From positions 2,146,759 to 2,210,758 of the forward strand of contig JAJHZJ010000251.1 in NCBI GenBank assembly GCA_023548195.1: a stretch of 64,000 nucleotides of DNA. The letters are read 5' to 3'. Under the pieces are notes generated by a model, which saw nothing but the letters and a program-made list of their open reading frames with translations, made no database searches and was not told the origin of the DNA. Source of the stretch: Bettongia penicillata ogilbyi (lineage: Eukaryota > Chordata > Mammalia > Diprotodontia > Potoroidae). Each line of letters begins with the position of its first letter. Position 1 is the stretch's first letter. A program made the translations under genes and the position numbers. This document shows, in pieces, positions 12,148-24,370 of the stretch.

Positions 12148-13150
12148 GGGTGGAGCCAAGAGGGCAGAGTAGAAGGCACCCTATAAGAGCTCTCCCTCCA
12201 CAGTCCATAAAATATCTGTAAAAAATAACTCTAAACAGATACTAGAGAGATACCACAGTGTGAAAGAGATTTTCAGCCCAAGGTACACTGGAAGGCAGGC
12301 AGGAAAGGACTATCACACCCTGCTTGGATTGGAGGCAGCCCAGCCTTGGCTATGCAGTGCAGCATGGACAGGACCAGAGCAGACTGCAGGGTGCCACATG
12401 CAGCAGCTGTGGTTCCCAGATCTCTCAACCCACAAATGCCAGGGACAGATTCAAAAGTCAGTGAGAAAGCTCTTTCCCCTGAGTGAGAAGAGAGTGAGAG
12501 GGTCCTCCTGCCCTAGCCCTGGTCCCTGGGGCCTCAGGCAGTATGAGTGTCCATTTTTGGAGTCCTTGACCTAAAGATCCTATGGGAATTGAGCTGCTGA
12601 TCTGAGTCTCAGCCCTGAGTAGTAGCCCTGGGGTGAGGAGGAGAGCTGGCTGGTGGAGCTGGTGGAGGCTCTGGAGAAAGAATTCTACTCACAGATCCTG
12701 GGCAGAAAAGCTTGTGGGAGCTTCCAGACCAGAGCTCAGGTCAGGAGAGGGGTAATACATCCCTGCCACCTCGGAGAAATTGAGAACTTAGAGATCTCCA
12801 GAGTATACCCTCTTCTTGACAAAGGACTCAAAAGTCAAGTAACTGGCTGGGAAAATGCCCCAAAATAGGGAAAAATAAGACTATAGAAGGTTATTTTTTT
12901 TGGTGAGCAAGTATTCCATTATTTCAGATGAGGAAGAAAAATGCATGCCATCAGAGGAACATACAAAAGTCAAGGCTTCTGCACCCAAAACCTGCAAAAT
13001 AAACATGCACTGGTCTCATAGAAGAGCTCAAAAAGGATACTGAAAATCACATAAGAGAGGTGGAAGAAATATTGGGAAGAGAAATGAGAGTGATGCAAGA
13101 AATGAATGTTGAAAGCTAAAAATATATTAATTAAAAAAATAAATGAATGA
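12148..13150 (+). mobile_element. Internally deleted HAL1: leader, ORF1 start, then 3' tail
   Basis: It begins ggggtggagccaagagggcagag, the family 5' box. The leader continues to 12853, then ORF1 from ATG 12855 (MPQNREK...). The coiled coil is recognisable to about 13107 (EMRVMQE). There the sequence jumps directly into aaatgaatgttgaaagctaaa and an A-rich end, the HAL1 3' terminus. Most of ORF1 and nearly all of the 3' UTR are absent. It interrupts an older minus-strand HAL1. I did not find a convincing duplication. Confidence 0.7.
12855..13107 (+). pseudogene. ORF1 remnant, N-terminus and first coiled coil only
   Basis: ATG 12855 opens a short reading that aligns with the MPRKxKKNKTIE start of the family. 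A TAG comes early (after the gaaaatgccccaaaatag block), and a later helix segment corresponds to ELKKDTENHIREVEEILGREMRVMQE in the family frame. The RRM and C-terminal domain are missing because of the internal deletion. It is non-functional. Confidence 0.6.
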
Positions 13151-13154
13151 ATAA

Positions 13155-13922
13155 AATTTTTACTCTTCACTTTTAAAACTTTGAATTCCAACTTCTCTCC
13201 CTTCCTCCCTTCCCATCCATCCCCACTGAGAAGGCAATTGATTAGATATATGTTATACATGCATGGTTATGTAAAAGACTTTCATAAAAGTCATGTTGTG
13301 GAAAACTCACCATAATTTTCTCCATCCTATCCTGCCCCCCATATATTGTATTATCTCTTTTGAACATATCCCTCCTCGTAAGTATTTACTTCTAATTATG
13401 CCCTTCCTCTATTTGCCCTCCCTTCTATCATCAAGCCACCCACTGCTTATTCCCTTCTCCCCTACTTTCCTGTAGTATAAGATAGAGTTTCATAGCAAAT
13501 TAAGTATGCTTGTTATTCTCAACTTTAGCCAAACGTGATGAGATATTCACTTTTTCCCTCTTATCTCCCCTCTTCTCTTCCATTGAAATAGCCTTTTCTT
13601 GCCTCTTTGATGTGAGAGATAATAAGCTCCATTCAATTTTTCCCTTTCTCCTCCCAATATATTCCTGCCTCACGCTTTAATTTTAGTTATTACATGCCAT
13701 CCCTTTCTATTGAACTCACCCTGTGCCCTCTATCTATACATATATAATCCTTCCAACTATCCAAATACTGAGAAAAGTGTCAAGAGTTACAAATATTATC
13801 TTACCACATAGGATTGTAAGCAGTTCAAGATTAATAAGTCTTTTATGATTTTTCTTTCCTGTTTATCTTTTCATGCTTCTCTTGATTCTTGTGTTTGAAA
13901 GTTAAATTTTTTATTCAGCTCT
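13155..13922 (-). mobile_element. Old HAL1, 3' UTR continuation (outer element, part 2)
   Basis: It resumes with cttttaaaactttgaattccaacttctctccc and runs through 3' UTR blocks that match the younger copy at 14225-15005 (ccatccccactgagaaggcaattgatt, tgttgtggaaaactcacc, ttactcttcatttag-like). It reaches the ORF1 C-terminus (tcttgtgtttgaaagttaaatttt) at about 13890-13920, where the younger HAL1 is inserted. Confidence 0.75.
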
Positions 13923-13933
13923 AATATTTTCTT
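13923..13933 (+). repeat. Target-site duplication, left side
   Basis: CTAATATTTTC pairs with CTGATATTTTC at 16036-16046, ten of eleven identical. Both lie in what was one ORF1 sentence of the outer element. Confidence 0.65.
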
Positions 13934-16035
13934 TTTTTTCTTTTTGGTTTTTTTTTCATTTTTTAATATAAATTTATTTATTTAACTTTTTACATTCATT
14001 TTCACAAAATTTTGGGTTCCAAATTTTCTCCCCATTTATCCCCTCCCCCCACCCCAATACACTGAGTATTCTAATTTTCCCTATCACCAATCTGCCCTCT
14101 CTTCTATCATCTCTCCCTTCTCTTCTCCCCATCTTCTCTTTTGTCCTGTAGGGCCAGATGACTTTCTATACCCCAGTAACTGTATTTCTTATTTCCTAGT
14201 AGCAAGAACAATACTCAGCAGTTGTTCCTAAAACTTTGAGTTCCAAATTCTCCCCATCCCTCCCTCCCCACCCATTCCCTTTGGGAAGGGAGGCAATTCA
14301 ATATAGGCCATATCTGTGTAGTTTTGCAAATGATTTTGATAACAGTCGTGTTGTGTAAGACTAACTGTATTTCCCTCCCTCCTATTCTGCCCCCCATTGC
14401 TTCTATTCTGTCTTTTGATCCTGTCCCTCCCCGAGTGTTGACTTCAAATTGCTCCCTTCTCCCATTGCCCTCCCTTTCATCATCCCTCCCTCCCTGCTTA
14501 TCTCCTTCTCCCCCACTTTCCTATACTGTAAGATAGGTTTTCATACCAAAATGAGTGTGCATTTTACTCCTTCATTTAGTCGAATGTGATGAGGGTAAAG
14601 TTCATGTTTTTTTCTCAGCTCTCCTCTTTTTCCCTCCTCTAAAAAGTGTCCTGCTTGCCTCTTGAATGAGATATAATTTCCCCCATTCCATTTCACCCTC
14701 TTTCTTTCCAGTACATTTCTCTCTCACCATTTACCTTAATTTCTTTTAAGATATGGTCCCATCCTATTCAATTCACTCTGTGCTCTCTTTCTCTGTGTGT
14801 GCCTGCATGTGTGTATGTGTGTGTGCATGCATGCATGTACATGTATGTATGTGTGTGTACATCTGTGTGTGGTCCCACCAACTACCCAGATACTGAAACT
14901 TCTTTAAGTGTTACAAATATTGTTTTTCCATGTAGGAATGTAAACAGTTCACCTTTGGGAAGTCCCTTATGACTTCTCTTTGCTGTTTACTTTTTCATGC
15001 TTCTTCTCATTCTTGTATTTGAAAGTCAAATTTTCTTTTCGGCTCTGGTCTTTTCATCAAGAATGCTTGAAAGTCCTCTGTTTCATTGAAAGACCATATT
15101 TTCCCCTGAAGTATTATACTCAGTTTTGCTGGGTAGGTGATTCTTGGTTTGAGTCCTAGTTCCTTTGACTTCTGGAATATCCTATTCCACACCTTTCGAT
15201 CCCTTAATGTAGAAACTGCTAGATCTTGTATTATCCTGATTTTATTTCCACAATACTGGAATTGTACTTTCTTATTAGAAGTGATGGGAGGAGGGAACAC
15301 CTCTTCCACAAGAAAGTAGCTCTCTATGGTCTCATTTTGCTTCCTTTTTCTAGGCATTTTCCCAGGCAGTTACTTGGCTTCTGGGATTCCTGTCCACCCC
15401 CGCCTAGATCCACCCAGCTAGTGCTTGGGGTCTGAGATTCAAATGGTGCTTCCCAGCCTCAGGGCTTTCCGGGGCAGGAGCAGCTGCTATTCAATGTGAG
15501 CTTCAGTTCTGCTGTTTGAGTCCGGGCAGGGCCTCCTCCCAGGCTCAGTTCCCTCAGGGGATTTATGCAGAGACCTTCAGTAATATAGCTACTGTCTGTC
15601 CAGGGAGTTCCGGGCCACTGCTGCTGCCTCTGCCGCTGCCTCTGCCACTGCCTCCCGAGGTGGCCCGAGCCATGGAGACACCCCGCTCCCCTCTTGGCCA
15701 GCCCAGAAGTCTCTCTCACTTACCTGGAGCGCCTGTGGGTGGAGGGACCTTCGCGGCCGCCAGAGATTCCATCTCTGAAGCCTGCTCGGGTCTACTCCTC
15801 TGGGGCCCCACGGCCAGGACAATGCAGGGCTGGGCTCTGCTGTCTGGTGCACGACAGACCCCTGGGGACGGCTTTCCAGGGTTCTCTGCAACAGAAATCT
15901 CTTCTACTGCATTGGTGCGTGGCTTGAAGTACTCCAGAATTTGTGGGGAGGTCTTTTTACAGGAAATTTATGGGCTGTGGATTCGGAGCTAGCATACATG
16001 AGTCTTTCTACTCCTCCATCTTTGCTCCTCCTCCG
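13934..16035 (-). mobile_element. Younger HAL1 nested in an older HAL1, with shortened ORF1
   Basis: The 5' end is at 16035 on the minus strand, with a GAGCAAAGATGGAGG start box just inside. The leader runs to 15358, the open 116-codon ORF1 lies at 15357-15007, the 3' UTR of about 1 kb has a TG tract (14795-14870) and C-runs (minus-strand G-runs) near 14039-14060, and the A-rich tail is at 13934-13980. The 11-bp duplication shows one insertion event. No ORF2 is present. Relative to full HAL1 copies, about 0.75 kb of ORF1 is missing. The leader is GC-rich with a preserved donor-like GGTAAGTGAG (15724-15715). Confidence 0.8.
15007..15357 (-). CDS. Shortened HAL1 ORF1, 116 codons, open
   Basis: The reading is uninterrupted from ATG to stop. 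Residues 1-30 are the family N-terminus (MPRKRKQNETIESYFLVEEV). Residues from about 31 are the ORF1 C-terminal domain, entering at FQYCGNKIRI, through DLAVSTLRDRK, ITYPAKLSIILQGK and FNETEDFQAFLMKRP to the usual end. The whole coiled coil and RRM (about 240 residues) are absent, yet the frame is kept across the join near 15270. The join lies in similar 'gaaa' bases on both sides, which fits a microhomology deletion. Without the coiled coil it should not trimerise, and without the RRM RNA binding should be weak. Translation is unproven; it may simply be a young decayed copy with no stop yet. Confidence 0.5.
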   Translation of the reverse strand: MPRKRKQNETIESYFLVEEVFPPPITSNKKVQFQYCGNKIRIIQDLAVSTLRDRKVWNRIFQKSKELGLKPRITYPAKLSIILQGKIWSFNETEDFQAFLMKRPEPKRKFDFQIQE

Positions 16036-16695
16036 CTGATATTTTCATCAAGAATGCATGGAAGTCCTCTATTTCATTGAATGACAGTTTTTTTTTTTCC
16101 CTGAAGTATTATATTCAGTTTTGCTGGGTAGGTGATTCTTGCTTTTAATTCTAGTTCCTTTGACATCTAGAATATCATATTCCCAGCCCTTTTGTCCCTT
16201 AAGGTAGAAGCACCTAGATCTTGTGTTACCCTGATTGCATTTCCACAATACTCAAATTGTTTCTTTTTGGCTGCTTACACCATTTTCTCCTACACCTGAG
16301 ATTTCTGGAATTTGGCTACACCATTCCTAGGATTTTTCCTTTTGGGATCTCTTTCAGGAGTTAATCATTGGATTCTTTCAATATTTATTTTGCCCTCAAG
16401 CTTTTCCTTGATAATTTCTTGAAAGATTGTGTCTAGTTTCTTTTTTTGACCATGTATTTCAGGAAGCTCCATAATTTTTAAATTATCTCTCCTCGATCTA
16501 TTTTCCAGGTCAGTTGTTTTTCCAGTGAGATATTTTACAGTGTCTCCTATTTTTTTTCATTCCTTTCATTTTGTCTTATACTTTCTTGATTTTCCTTAAA
16601 GCAATTAGCTTCCATCTGCTCCTTTCTAATCTTTAAGGAATTATTATCTTCAGTGAGCTTTTTGACATCCTTTTCCACCTGGCCAATTCTACTTT
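16036..16695 (-). mobile_element. Old HAL1, ORF1 part (outer element, part 3)
   Basis: It continues the outer element after the nested copy: tttcatcaagaatgcatggaagtcc, then ccctgaagtattatattcagttttgctgggtag. RRM and coiled-coil blocks follow up to ccacctggccaattctacttta. The ORF1 reading on minus has several stops and short indels. The element ends inside the coiled coil, so it was 5' truncated. Confidence 0.75.
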
Positions 16696-16699
16696 AGAA

Positions 16700-17480
16700 A
16701 TTAAGAAAAGGCGTAGGTGGACATTCACATAACCAAGCTTCCATTAATGGAAAGGCCCATCAATGGGTGGGGAAAATATCTAACTCTCTAATATATATAT
16801 ATTGCCTTGCAAAGGAGAAGGACTCTTTCTTCTTCAAAGACAACATAATTAAGATAAGAGATAGTGGAGAAAGGGATATGAATGATGAAATTTGAAGACA
16901 TGAGAAAAACAAGCTCTCTATGAATGGCCTCATTTTTTTTAGTGAAATTTGACATAGGGACCTCAGTTGAGAAAGTGAAGGTGGAGGAGCTATGGAATAT
17001 ATAACACAGGATAAAAAGACTTGGAAAAGCCACTGTGGTGAATGAGATAGTGAATAAATTATGGAGATATAAAAGATTTGCCTTGCTTCAATGAGGCTCT
17101 GATGAGATTATATACTCCAAATTTGTAGTGGACAAAGAACCTCAGTTTTTCATTTATGAAACAGAAACGTATGCACTACACTTCTCCCCAGGCTGTAGTG
17201 GGCAAAATGCTTTGAAAATCATGAAATGTAATATTAATATGAATTATTCTTTTCATGATTTCCTAAAGTTTACAAGTTGTGTAAAATAGGACTTCCTTTT
17301 CTTTACTCCCATATTATCTCTTAAACTGCCTTTGTTCTTAATATTATAAAAATAATGATGGCTGGACATAATATTATATATCAAATAATCTTATGGAAAA
17401 AAATGAAAAGTGAAAAAGGAAGAACTGTTTTCAGTTGAAGTAATCAAAGTTATGCATAGGTATATTAAAAATATGTATTT
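16700..17480. other. Mostly unrecognised spacer
   Basis: Apart from the SINE fragment near 17130-17255 I see no gene, repeat or RNA signal. The sequence is AT-rich. Confidence 0.5.
17130..17255 (+). repeat. MIR/CORE-type SINE fragment
   Basis: The order acctcagtttttcatttatgaaac, then gggcaaaatgctttgaaaatc, then atgtaatattaatatgaatta follows the MIR-like core and tail (cctcagtttcctcatctgtaaa ... ttgcaaa). It is diverged and partial. Confidence 0.5.
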
Positions 17481-17824
17481 TCACTACTGATGAGAGAAAT
17501 GCAAATTAAAACAATTTTGAGGCACTGCCTCAAACCTGTTAGATTGACTAGTAGGATAGAAAAGGTAAATGACAAATGATGGAGGGGAAAATGGGAAAAA
17601 TGAAACATTAATGCACTGTTACTGGAGTTGTAAATTGATGCAACCATTCTATAGAACCATTTTGAACTACACTAAAGGGCTATAAAACAATGCATGCTGT
17701 CTGACCCAGCAATACCAGTAGTTGATCTGAATCCTAAAAGAGATAAAAAACGAAAATAAATCATAAGTACAAAAATATTTAAAGCAGTTTTGTTTTTTTT
17801 CTGTGTGTTAATAATTAGAAATTG
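17480..17824 (+). pseudogene. L1 ORF2 C-terminal fragment (outermost element, left half)
   Basis: It matches the region 23800-24125 of the better L1: gatgagagaaatgcaaattaaaacaa, gacaaatgatggagggg, aagggctataaaa, tgacccagcaataccagtag, then aattagaaattggg at the break. The right half begins near 26400. Stops are frequent. Confidence 0.75.
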
Positions 17825-18817
17825 GGAACACAGACTAGACCAGAGCAACAAGCACCGAACAGCGAGGAGCAGCAGAGATATGACCCAGAACAGGTTTCAG
17901 GGAGCCACAAGCAGTGGTTCCCAGCAGCGGTTCCCAGCAGTGGTTCCCTCAAACTACAAACGCCACAGACAGCTTCAAACATCAGTGGTACAGGTCCCAG
18001 AGCTGCCATCTTCAGAGCCCTCCACCAAGAGCCCCTGAGGGAATTGAAAGGTTGATTGAGTCTCAGTCCTGAGTAGCAGACCTGGAAGACCTCCACCTAA
18101 AACCCCTGGGGGAATTGAGCTACTAATCTGGCTCTCTGTTCTTAGCTCCCCTCAGGGGTGAAGAGAAGCACTGGTCATGGAGTTGGTGGAGGTTCTGGAG
18201 AGGGAATTCAACTGTAGATTCTGGGCAGAAGAGTTTTTGGTTGCTCCCAGACCAGTGCACAGGTCAGGAGAGGAGTAAACACCTCTCTCTTGATTATGCC
18301 ACCTTGGAGGAACTGAGAACTTTCAGGTTCCCAGAGTATACCCTCCTTTTGAAAAAGGACTCAAAAGTCAAGTAACTGGTTAGGAAAATGCCAAAAAAAA
18401 AAAGGAGAAAAAATAAGACTATAGAAGCTTACTTTCTTGGTGAACCAGTATTTTCTTCCATCCTTTTGAATGGGAAAGAACAAAGCATAACATCAGATGA
18501 AGTCAAGGCTTCTGCATCCAAAACCTCCAAAATAAAAATGGAATAGTCTCAGTCCATGGAAGAGTTTAAAAAGGATTTTGAAAATCAAGTAAGAGAGGTG
18601 GGGGAAAAATTGGGAAGAGAATTGAGAGCAAAGCAAGAAAACCATGAAAGGTGAGTCAACAGCTTGATAAAGGAGACCCAAAATAATGCTGAAGAAAATA
18701 GCACCTTTAAAAACAAGCTAACTCAATTGGCAAGAGTTCCAAAAAGCCAACGAGGATAAGAAGGCTTTAAAAAGAAGAATTAGCCAAAGGGAAAAGGAGG
18801 TTCAAAAGTTCACTGAA
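17825..18817 (+). mobile_element. HAL1, left half (leader and ORF1 start), interrupted
   Basis: A 5'-truncated leader begins inside the outer L1 (cagactagaccagagcaacaag), passing accagtgcacaggtcagg and aagtcaagtaactgg. ORF1 starts at ATG 18388 (MPKKK...). Coiled-coil ORF1 follows (MEEFKKDFENQVREVGEKLG near 18558) up to 18833, where a 5.9-kb composite is inserted. The element resumes at 24726. Its flanks, aattagaaattg and aattagagaatg, look like an aged duplication. Confidence 0.75.
18388..18817 (+). pseudogene. HAL1 ORF1, N-terminal half
   Basis: The family start MPKKKRRKNKTIEAYFLGEP is recognisable with a frame slip in the A-run near 18394-18404. The coiled coil ELKKDFENQVREVGEKLG is near 18555. 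A stop (TGA) lies near 18653 (the ggtgagtcaac block, where other copies read caggtcaa or cgagtcaa). The gene was already split by the insertion at 18834 and cannot be expressed whole. Its RRM part survives at 24726-25345. Confidence 0.7.
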
Positions 18818-18833
18818 GAAAATATTTCTTTAG
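18818..18833 (+). repeat. 16-bp target-site duplication, left copy
   Basis: GAAAATATTTCTTTAG pairs with GAAAATATTTGTTTAG at 24710-24725, fifteen of sixteen identical. In other HAL1 copies this ORF1 site appears once (gaaaatagttctttaaaa), which confirms that the bases were duplicated by insertion. Confidence 0.85.
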
Positions 18834-19237
18834 GGGCAGAGCCAAGATGGAGGAGTGAGAGCAACGACTCACCTAAGCTCTCGGACAAACTCCTCAAGTT
18901 ACCTCTGAAAGGAGAATCTGACCAAATTTTGGAGGTGCGGAATCGAGTGGGAGACAGACGGTGATGGATTCGAAACTCAGGTTGGACTGGAAGGTCCACG
19001 GGAAGGATCTGTTCCACGGGGGTGAGCCCACAGCGCACAGCGCAGCACGGCCAGCACAGCAGAGCAGAAGAGACCCGAGAAACCTGAGTGGTGGGCGGAA
19101 CCAGAGGAGCAGCACCCAGGGCGGGAGACAAGCCAAACTGATTCAGTGAGAGCCGCAGAGCACCAGATTATTAGCACAGAAGCTGCTGAGACCTTCAGCC
19201 CGAAGATCAAACTTCGGTAAGTCACCTACTTGAACTT
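18834..19237 (+). promoter_or_regulatory. L1-type 5' leader (internal promoter region) of the composite
   Basis: It starts GGGCAGAGCCAAGATGGAGG, with the AAGATGG core of a YY1-like box 10 bp from the end, as in human L1 promoters. The block is GC-richer than its surroundings and has CpGs (cggtgatggattcg, ccacgggaagg). It ends with a strong splice-donor-like sequence, CG|GTAAGT, at 19215-19222, just before block B. The chance frames in it are not supported as genes. Confidence 0.55.
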
Positions 19238-19803
19238 CCGGGAGCCAGGATGGCAGAGTGATCAGTAAATGCTCTCTCCTCCCCCCTTGATGACCATGAA
19301 AGAACCATAAAATATCTCCCCAGAAAAATCCCAGATCAGCAGAAATAGAAGAAGGAGACCAATAGTCTCATAACACCTGAGACAAGGAAAATAGCTAAGG
19401 GGGATTCCTTCTATGGTGGCAGAGGCAAACTGGAAGGACAGAGGACCCAGGGCAGAGAAAACTCACACTAGGACCCAGGCAAGCCTCAGCACCAGGAGAG
19501 GATCCCCAGGAGGGGTGGGAACATGCATTAGCATCTAGGCATGCCTCAGCTGTCCAGGGGAATCAGAAAGACAATAGTGCAATTGGGATTACCAGCCCCT
19601 GAGCTTCGCTTTGCCTCAGTTCAGCTGAGGAGATCTCCTGTGACCAGAGCACCCCTCCCCCACACTTAACAAGCTAAACCCAGAGCTGATCAGGGAAAAA
19701 ACCAAACAAAAACCTACTTTTAGCTTTTTCACACATCAGCTCAGCAAAAAGTTCTCTAGCTTCTGACTGAAAGAACAAGAAGCCACAACACTCAATCAAA
19801 TTC

Positions 19804-20739
19804 ATGAACAGGAAAAAGCGGAGAGCCGAAAGAACCATAGAGTCTTTCTATGAAGATAAGGATGAAAACACAAACCCCAAAGAGGTCACAGCTGAGACTG
19901 TACTTCCATCTGAAACTTCAGAAGGGACTATGAACTGTTTGCAAGCAAAAGCAGCTCTCCTGGAACAGCTGAAGATGGAAATAGAAGATAAACTGCCCAA
20001 TGATTTTAAAATTATTAAGAAAGAATTCACTGATGAGAACATCTCCTTCAAAAGGAAAATGGAAAAAGAAGTTCAAAAATTAACTGGAGAAAATAAATTC
20101 CTAAAAGGCCAAATGGAAAAGGAAATACAAAAATTAACTGTAGAAAATAGCTTCTTAAAAGGAAAAATTGGGCAGATGGAAAAGGAGAAACAAAAGTTAA
20201 CTGAAGAAAACAATTTGATGAAGATTAGAATTGGGCAAGTAGAAACTAACAACTCAATGAGACAGCAAGAATCAGTCAAACAAAATCTAAAGAATGAAAA
20301 GATAGAAGAAAATGTAAAATACCTAATTGGAAAAACAACTGACCTGGAAAATAGATCCAGCAGAGAAAACTTAAGAATTATTGGCCTGCCAGAAATCCAG
20401 GATGGAGAAAAGGGCCTGGACAATATCTTCCAGGAAATCATCAAGGAAAACTGCCCGGAAGTACTAGATTCAGAGGACAAAACAGTCATCGAAAGAATCC
20501 ACCGTTTCCCTCCTGAAAGGGATCCCAAACTCAAAACCCCAAGAAATATAGTTGCCAAATTCCAGATCTATCAAGTGAAGGAGAAAATATTACAAGCAGC
20601 CAGAAAGAAGCAATTTAAATATCAAGGAGATACAATCAGGATAACCCAAGATTTAGCAGCTTCTACATTAAGGGATCGAAGGGATATTCCAGAAGGCAAA
20701 GGAACTAGGACTCAAACCAAGAATCACCTACCCAGGTAA
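19804..20739 (+). CDS. L1/HAL1 ORF1 protein, near-complete frame (frameshifted C-terminus)
   Basis: 311 codons open from ATG 19804. Residues 1-20 (MNRKKRRAERTIESFYEDKD) are a basic N-terminus. Residues about 50-175 form a long coiled coil, with three tandem 18-21-residue units (86-145, each starting MEKE.QKLT.EN). Residues about 180-260 form an RRM (NLRIIGLPE at 189-197, RIHRFPPERDP near 230). The C-terminal domain begins about 245 (TPRNIVAKFQ, then RITQDLAASTLRDRR). At about 20682 a net 11-bp loss relative to the copy at 43175 shifts the frame, so the last 17 residues (DIPEGKGTRT...) are aberrant. The normal reading would continue to near 20845 but meets TAA in aaaaggtaatttc. It is an RNA-binding trimer in the family. 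Expression is unproven and the copy is probably dead. Confidence 0.75.
   Translation: MNRKKRRAERTIESFYEDKDENTNPKEVTAETVLPSETSEGTMNCLQAKAALLEQLKMEIEDKLPNDFKIIKKEFTDENISFKRKMEKEVQKLTGENKFLKGQMEKEIQKLTVENSFLKGKIGQMEKEKQKLTEENNLMKIRIGQVETNNSMRQQESVKQNLKNEKIEENVKYLIGKTTDLENRSSRENLRIIGLPEIQDGEKGLDNIFQEIIKENCPEVLDSEDKTVIERIHRFPPERDPKLKTPRNIVAKFQIYQVKEKILQAARKKQFKYQGDTIRITQDLAASTLRDRRDIPEGKGTRTQTKNHLPR
20059..20238 (+). repeat. Three tandem coiled-coil units within ORF1
   Basis: Units at 20059-20112 (18 codons), 20113-20175 (21) and 20176-20238 (21) each start atggaaaa[a/g]g and contain MEKE-x-QKLT-x-EN. Lengths are multiples of three, and the second and third equal three heptads, so the coiled-coil register is kept. 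The other ORF1 type here (42661 on) has a single clear unit (MEKEAQKLTEFNSSLK). Confidence 0.8.
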
Positions 20740-20993
20740 ACTGAGTATAATACTTCAAGGGAAAATATGGTCTTTCAATGAAACAGAGGACTTTCAATTA
20801 TTCTTAATGAAAAGACCAGAGCTGAAAAGGTAATTTCACTTTCAAACACAAGAATGAGAAGAAGCATGAAAAAGGAAACAGCAAAGAGAAGTCTTAAGGG
20901 ACTTACCAGAAGTGAACTGTTTACATTCATACAGGGAAAGACAATATTTCTAACTCTTAAAACTTTTCAGTATCTGGGTAGTTGGTGGGACCA

Positions 20994-21045
20994 CACATAC
21001 ACATGTACACACATGCACACACATACACACATGCACACACATACA
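20994..21045 (+). repeat. CA-rich microsatellite in HAL1 3' UTR
   Basis: An interrupted acacatgcacacacat pattern at the same 3' UTR place as in the copies at 8655 and 43497. Confidence 0.8.
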
Positions 21046-21894
21046 GAGATAGAGAGCACAGATTGAACTGAATAGGATGGGACCATACCTTAAAAGAAAT
21101 TAAGGTAAATGGTGAGAGAGAAATGTAGTGGGAGGAAAGAGGGGGAAATGGAAGGGGGTAACTATATGTTATTTAAGAGGCAGGTAGGAGTTTTTCTTAG
21201 TGGAGGGAAAAAGAGGAGAGCTGAGAAAAAACAAAAAACAAAAAAACAAGAAGTTTACCCTCATCACATTTGACTAAACGAAGGAGTGAAATGCACACTC
21301 ATTTTGGTATGAAAACCTATCTTACAGTATAAGGAAGTGGGGGAGAAGGAGATATTGCAAGGGGGGGATGATGGAAGGGAGGGCAAAGGGAGGAGGGAGC
21401 AATTTGAAGTTAGCACTTGGGGAGGGACAGGATCAAAAGACAGAAGAGAAACAATGAGGGGCAGGTTAGGAGGGATGGTAATCCAGTTAGTCTTAGACAA
21501 CATGACTATCAGGGAGGTCATTTGCAAAACTACACAGATATGGCCTATATTGAATTGCCTGCTGTCCCAAAGGGAATGGGTGGGGAGGGAGGGATGGGGA
21601 GAATTTAGAACTCAAAGTTTTAGGAACAACTGTTTAGTATTGTTGTTGCAACTAGGAAAGAAGACATACAGTTAATGAGGAATAGAAAGTCATCTGGCTC
21701 TACAGGAGAAAAGAGAAGATGAAGACAAGAGAAGGGAGGGATGAAAGAAGAAAGGGCAGATTGGAGATATGGAAAATTAGATTGCTTGGGGTATTGGGGT
21801 GGGGGAGGGGATAAAAGGGGAGAAAGTTTGGAACCCAAAAATTTGTGAAAATAAATGTAAAAAATTAAATAAATAAATAAAATTTAAAAAAAAA

Positions 21895-24370
<2,476 letters not shown>

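Larger units (their letters stand above)
19238..21894 (+). mobile_element. ORF1-only HAL1 unit inside the composite
   Basis: It starts near CCGGGAGCCAGGATGGCAGAG. Leader to 19803, ORF1 19804 to about 20845, 3' UTR with CA tract (20994-21045), G-runs near 21785-21822, and tail aaattaaataaataaataaaa at 21864-21883. The 3' UTR is very close to that of the copy at 41409-44389, so it is young, but its leader and ORF1 N-terminal half belong to a different ORF1 type. It is followed directly by L1 ORF2 sequence at 21895. Confidence 0.75.

Noticed and set aside
12260..12574. 104-codon frame in a HAL1 leader, possible gene
   Set aside because: In a different frame from the leader frames at 41525 and 15589, so not a conserved protein.
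15516..15992. 158-codon plus-strand frame rich in Pro/Leu/Ala
   Set aside because: Antisense to the GC-rich leader of the minus-strand HAL1. Few stops are expected there, and no counterpart is open in other copies.
18961..19149. 62-codon frame with possible splice donor after it
   Set aside because: Lies in the L1-type leader of the composite, CpG-rich by base composition. No second copy supports coding.
20073..20558. 161-codon minus-strand frame, Ser/Phe-rich
   Set aside because: It is the exact antisense of the ORF1 coiled coil and RRM. The Lys/Glu-rich sense strand leaves few stops opposite.
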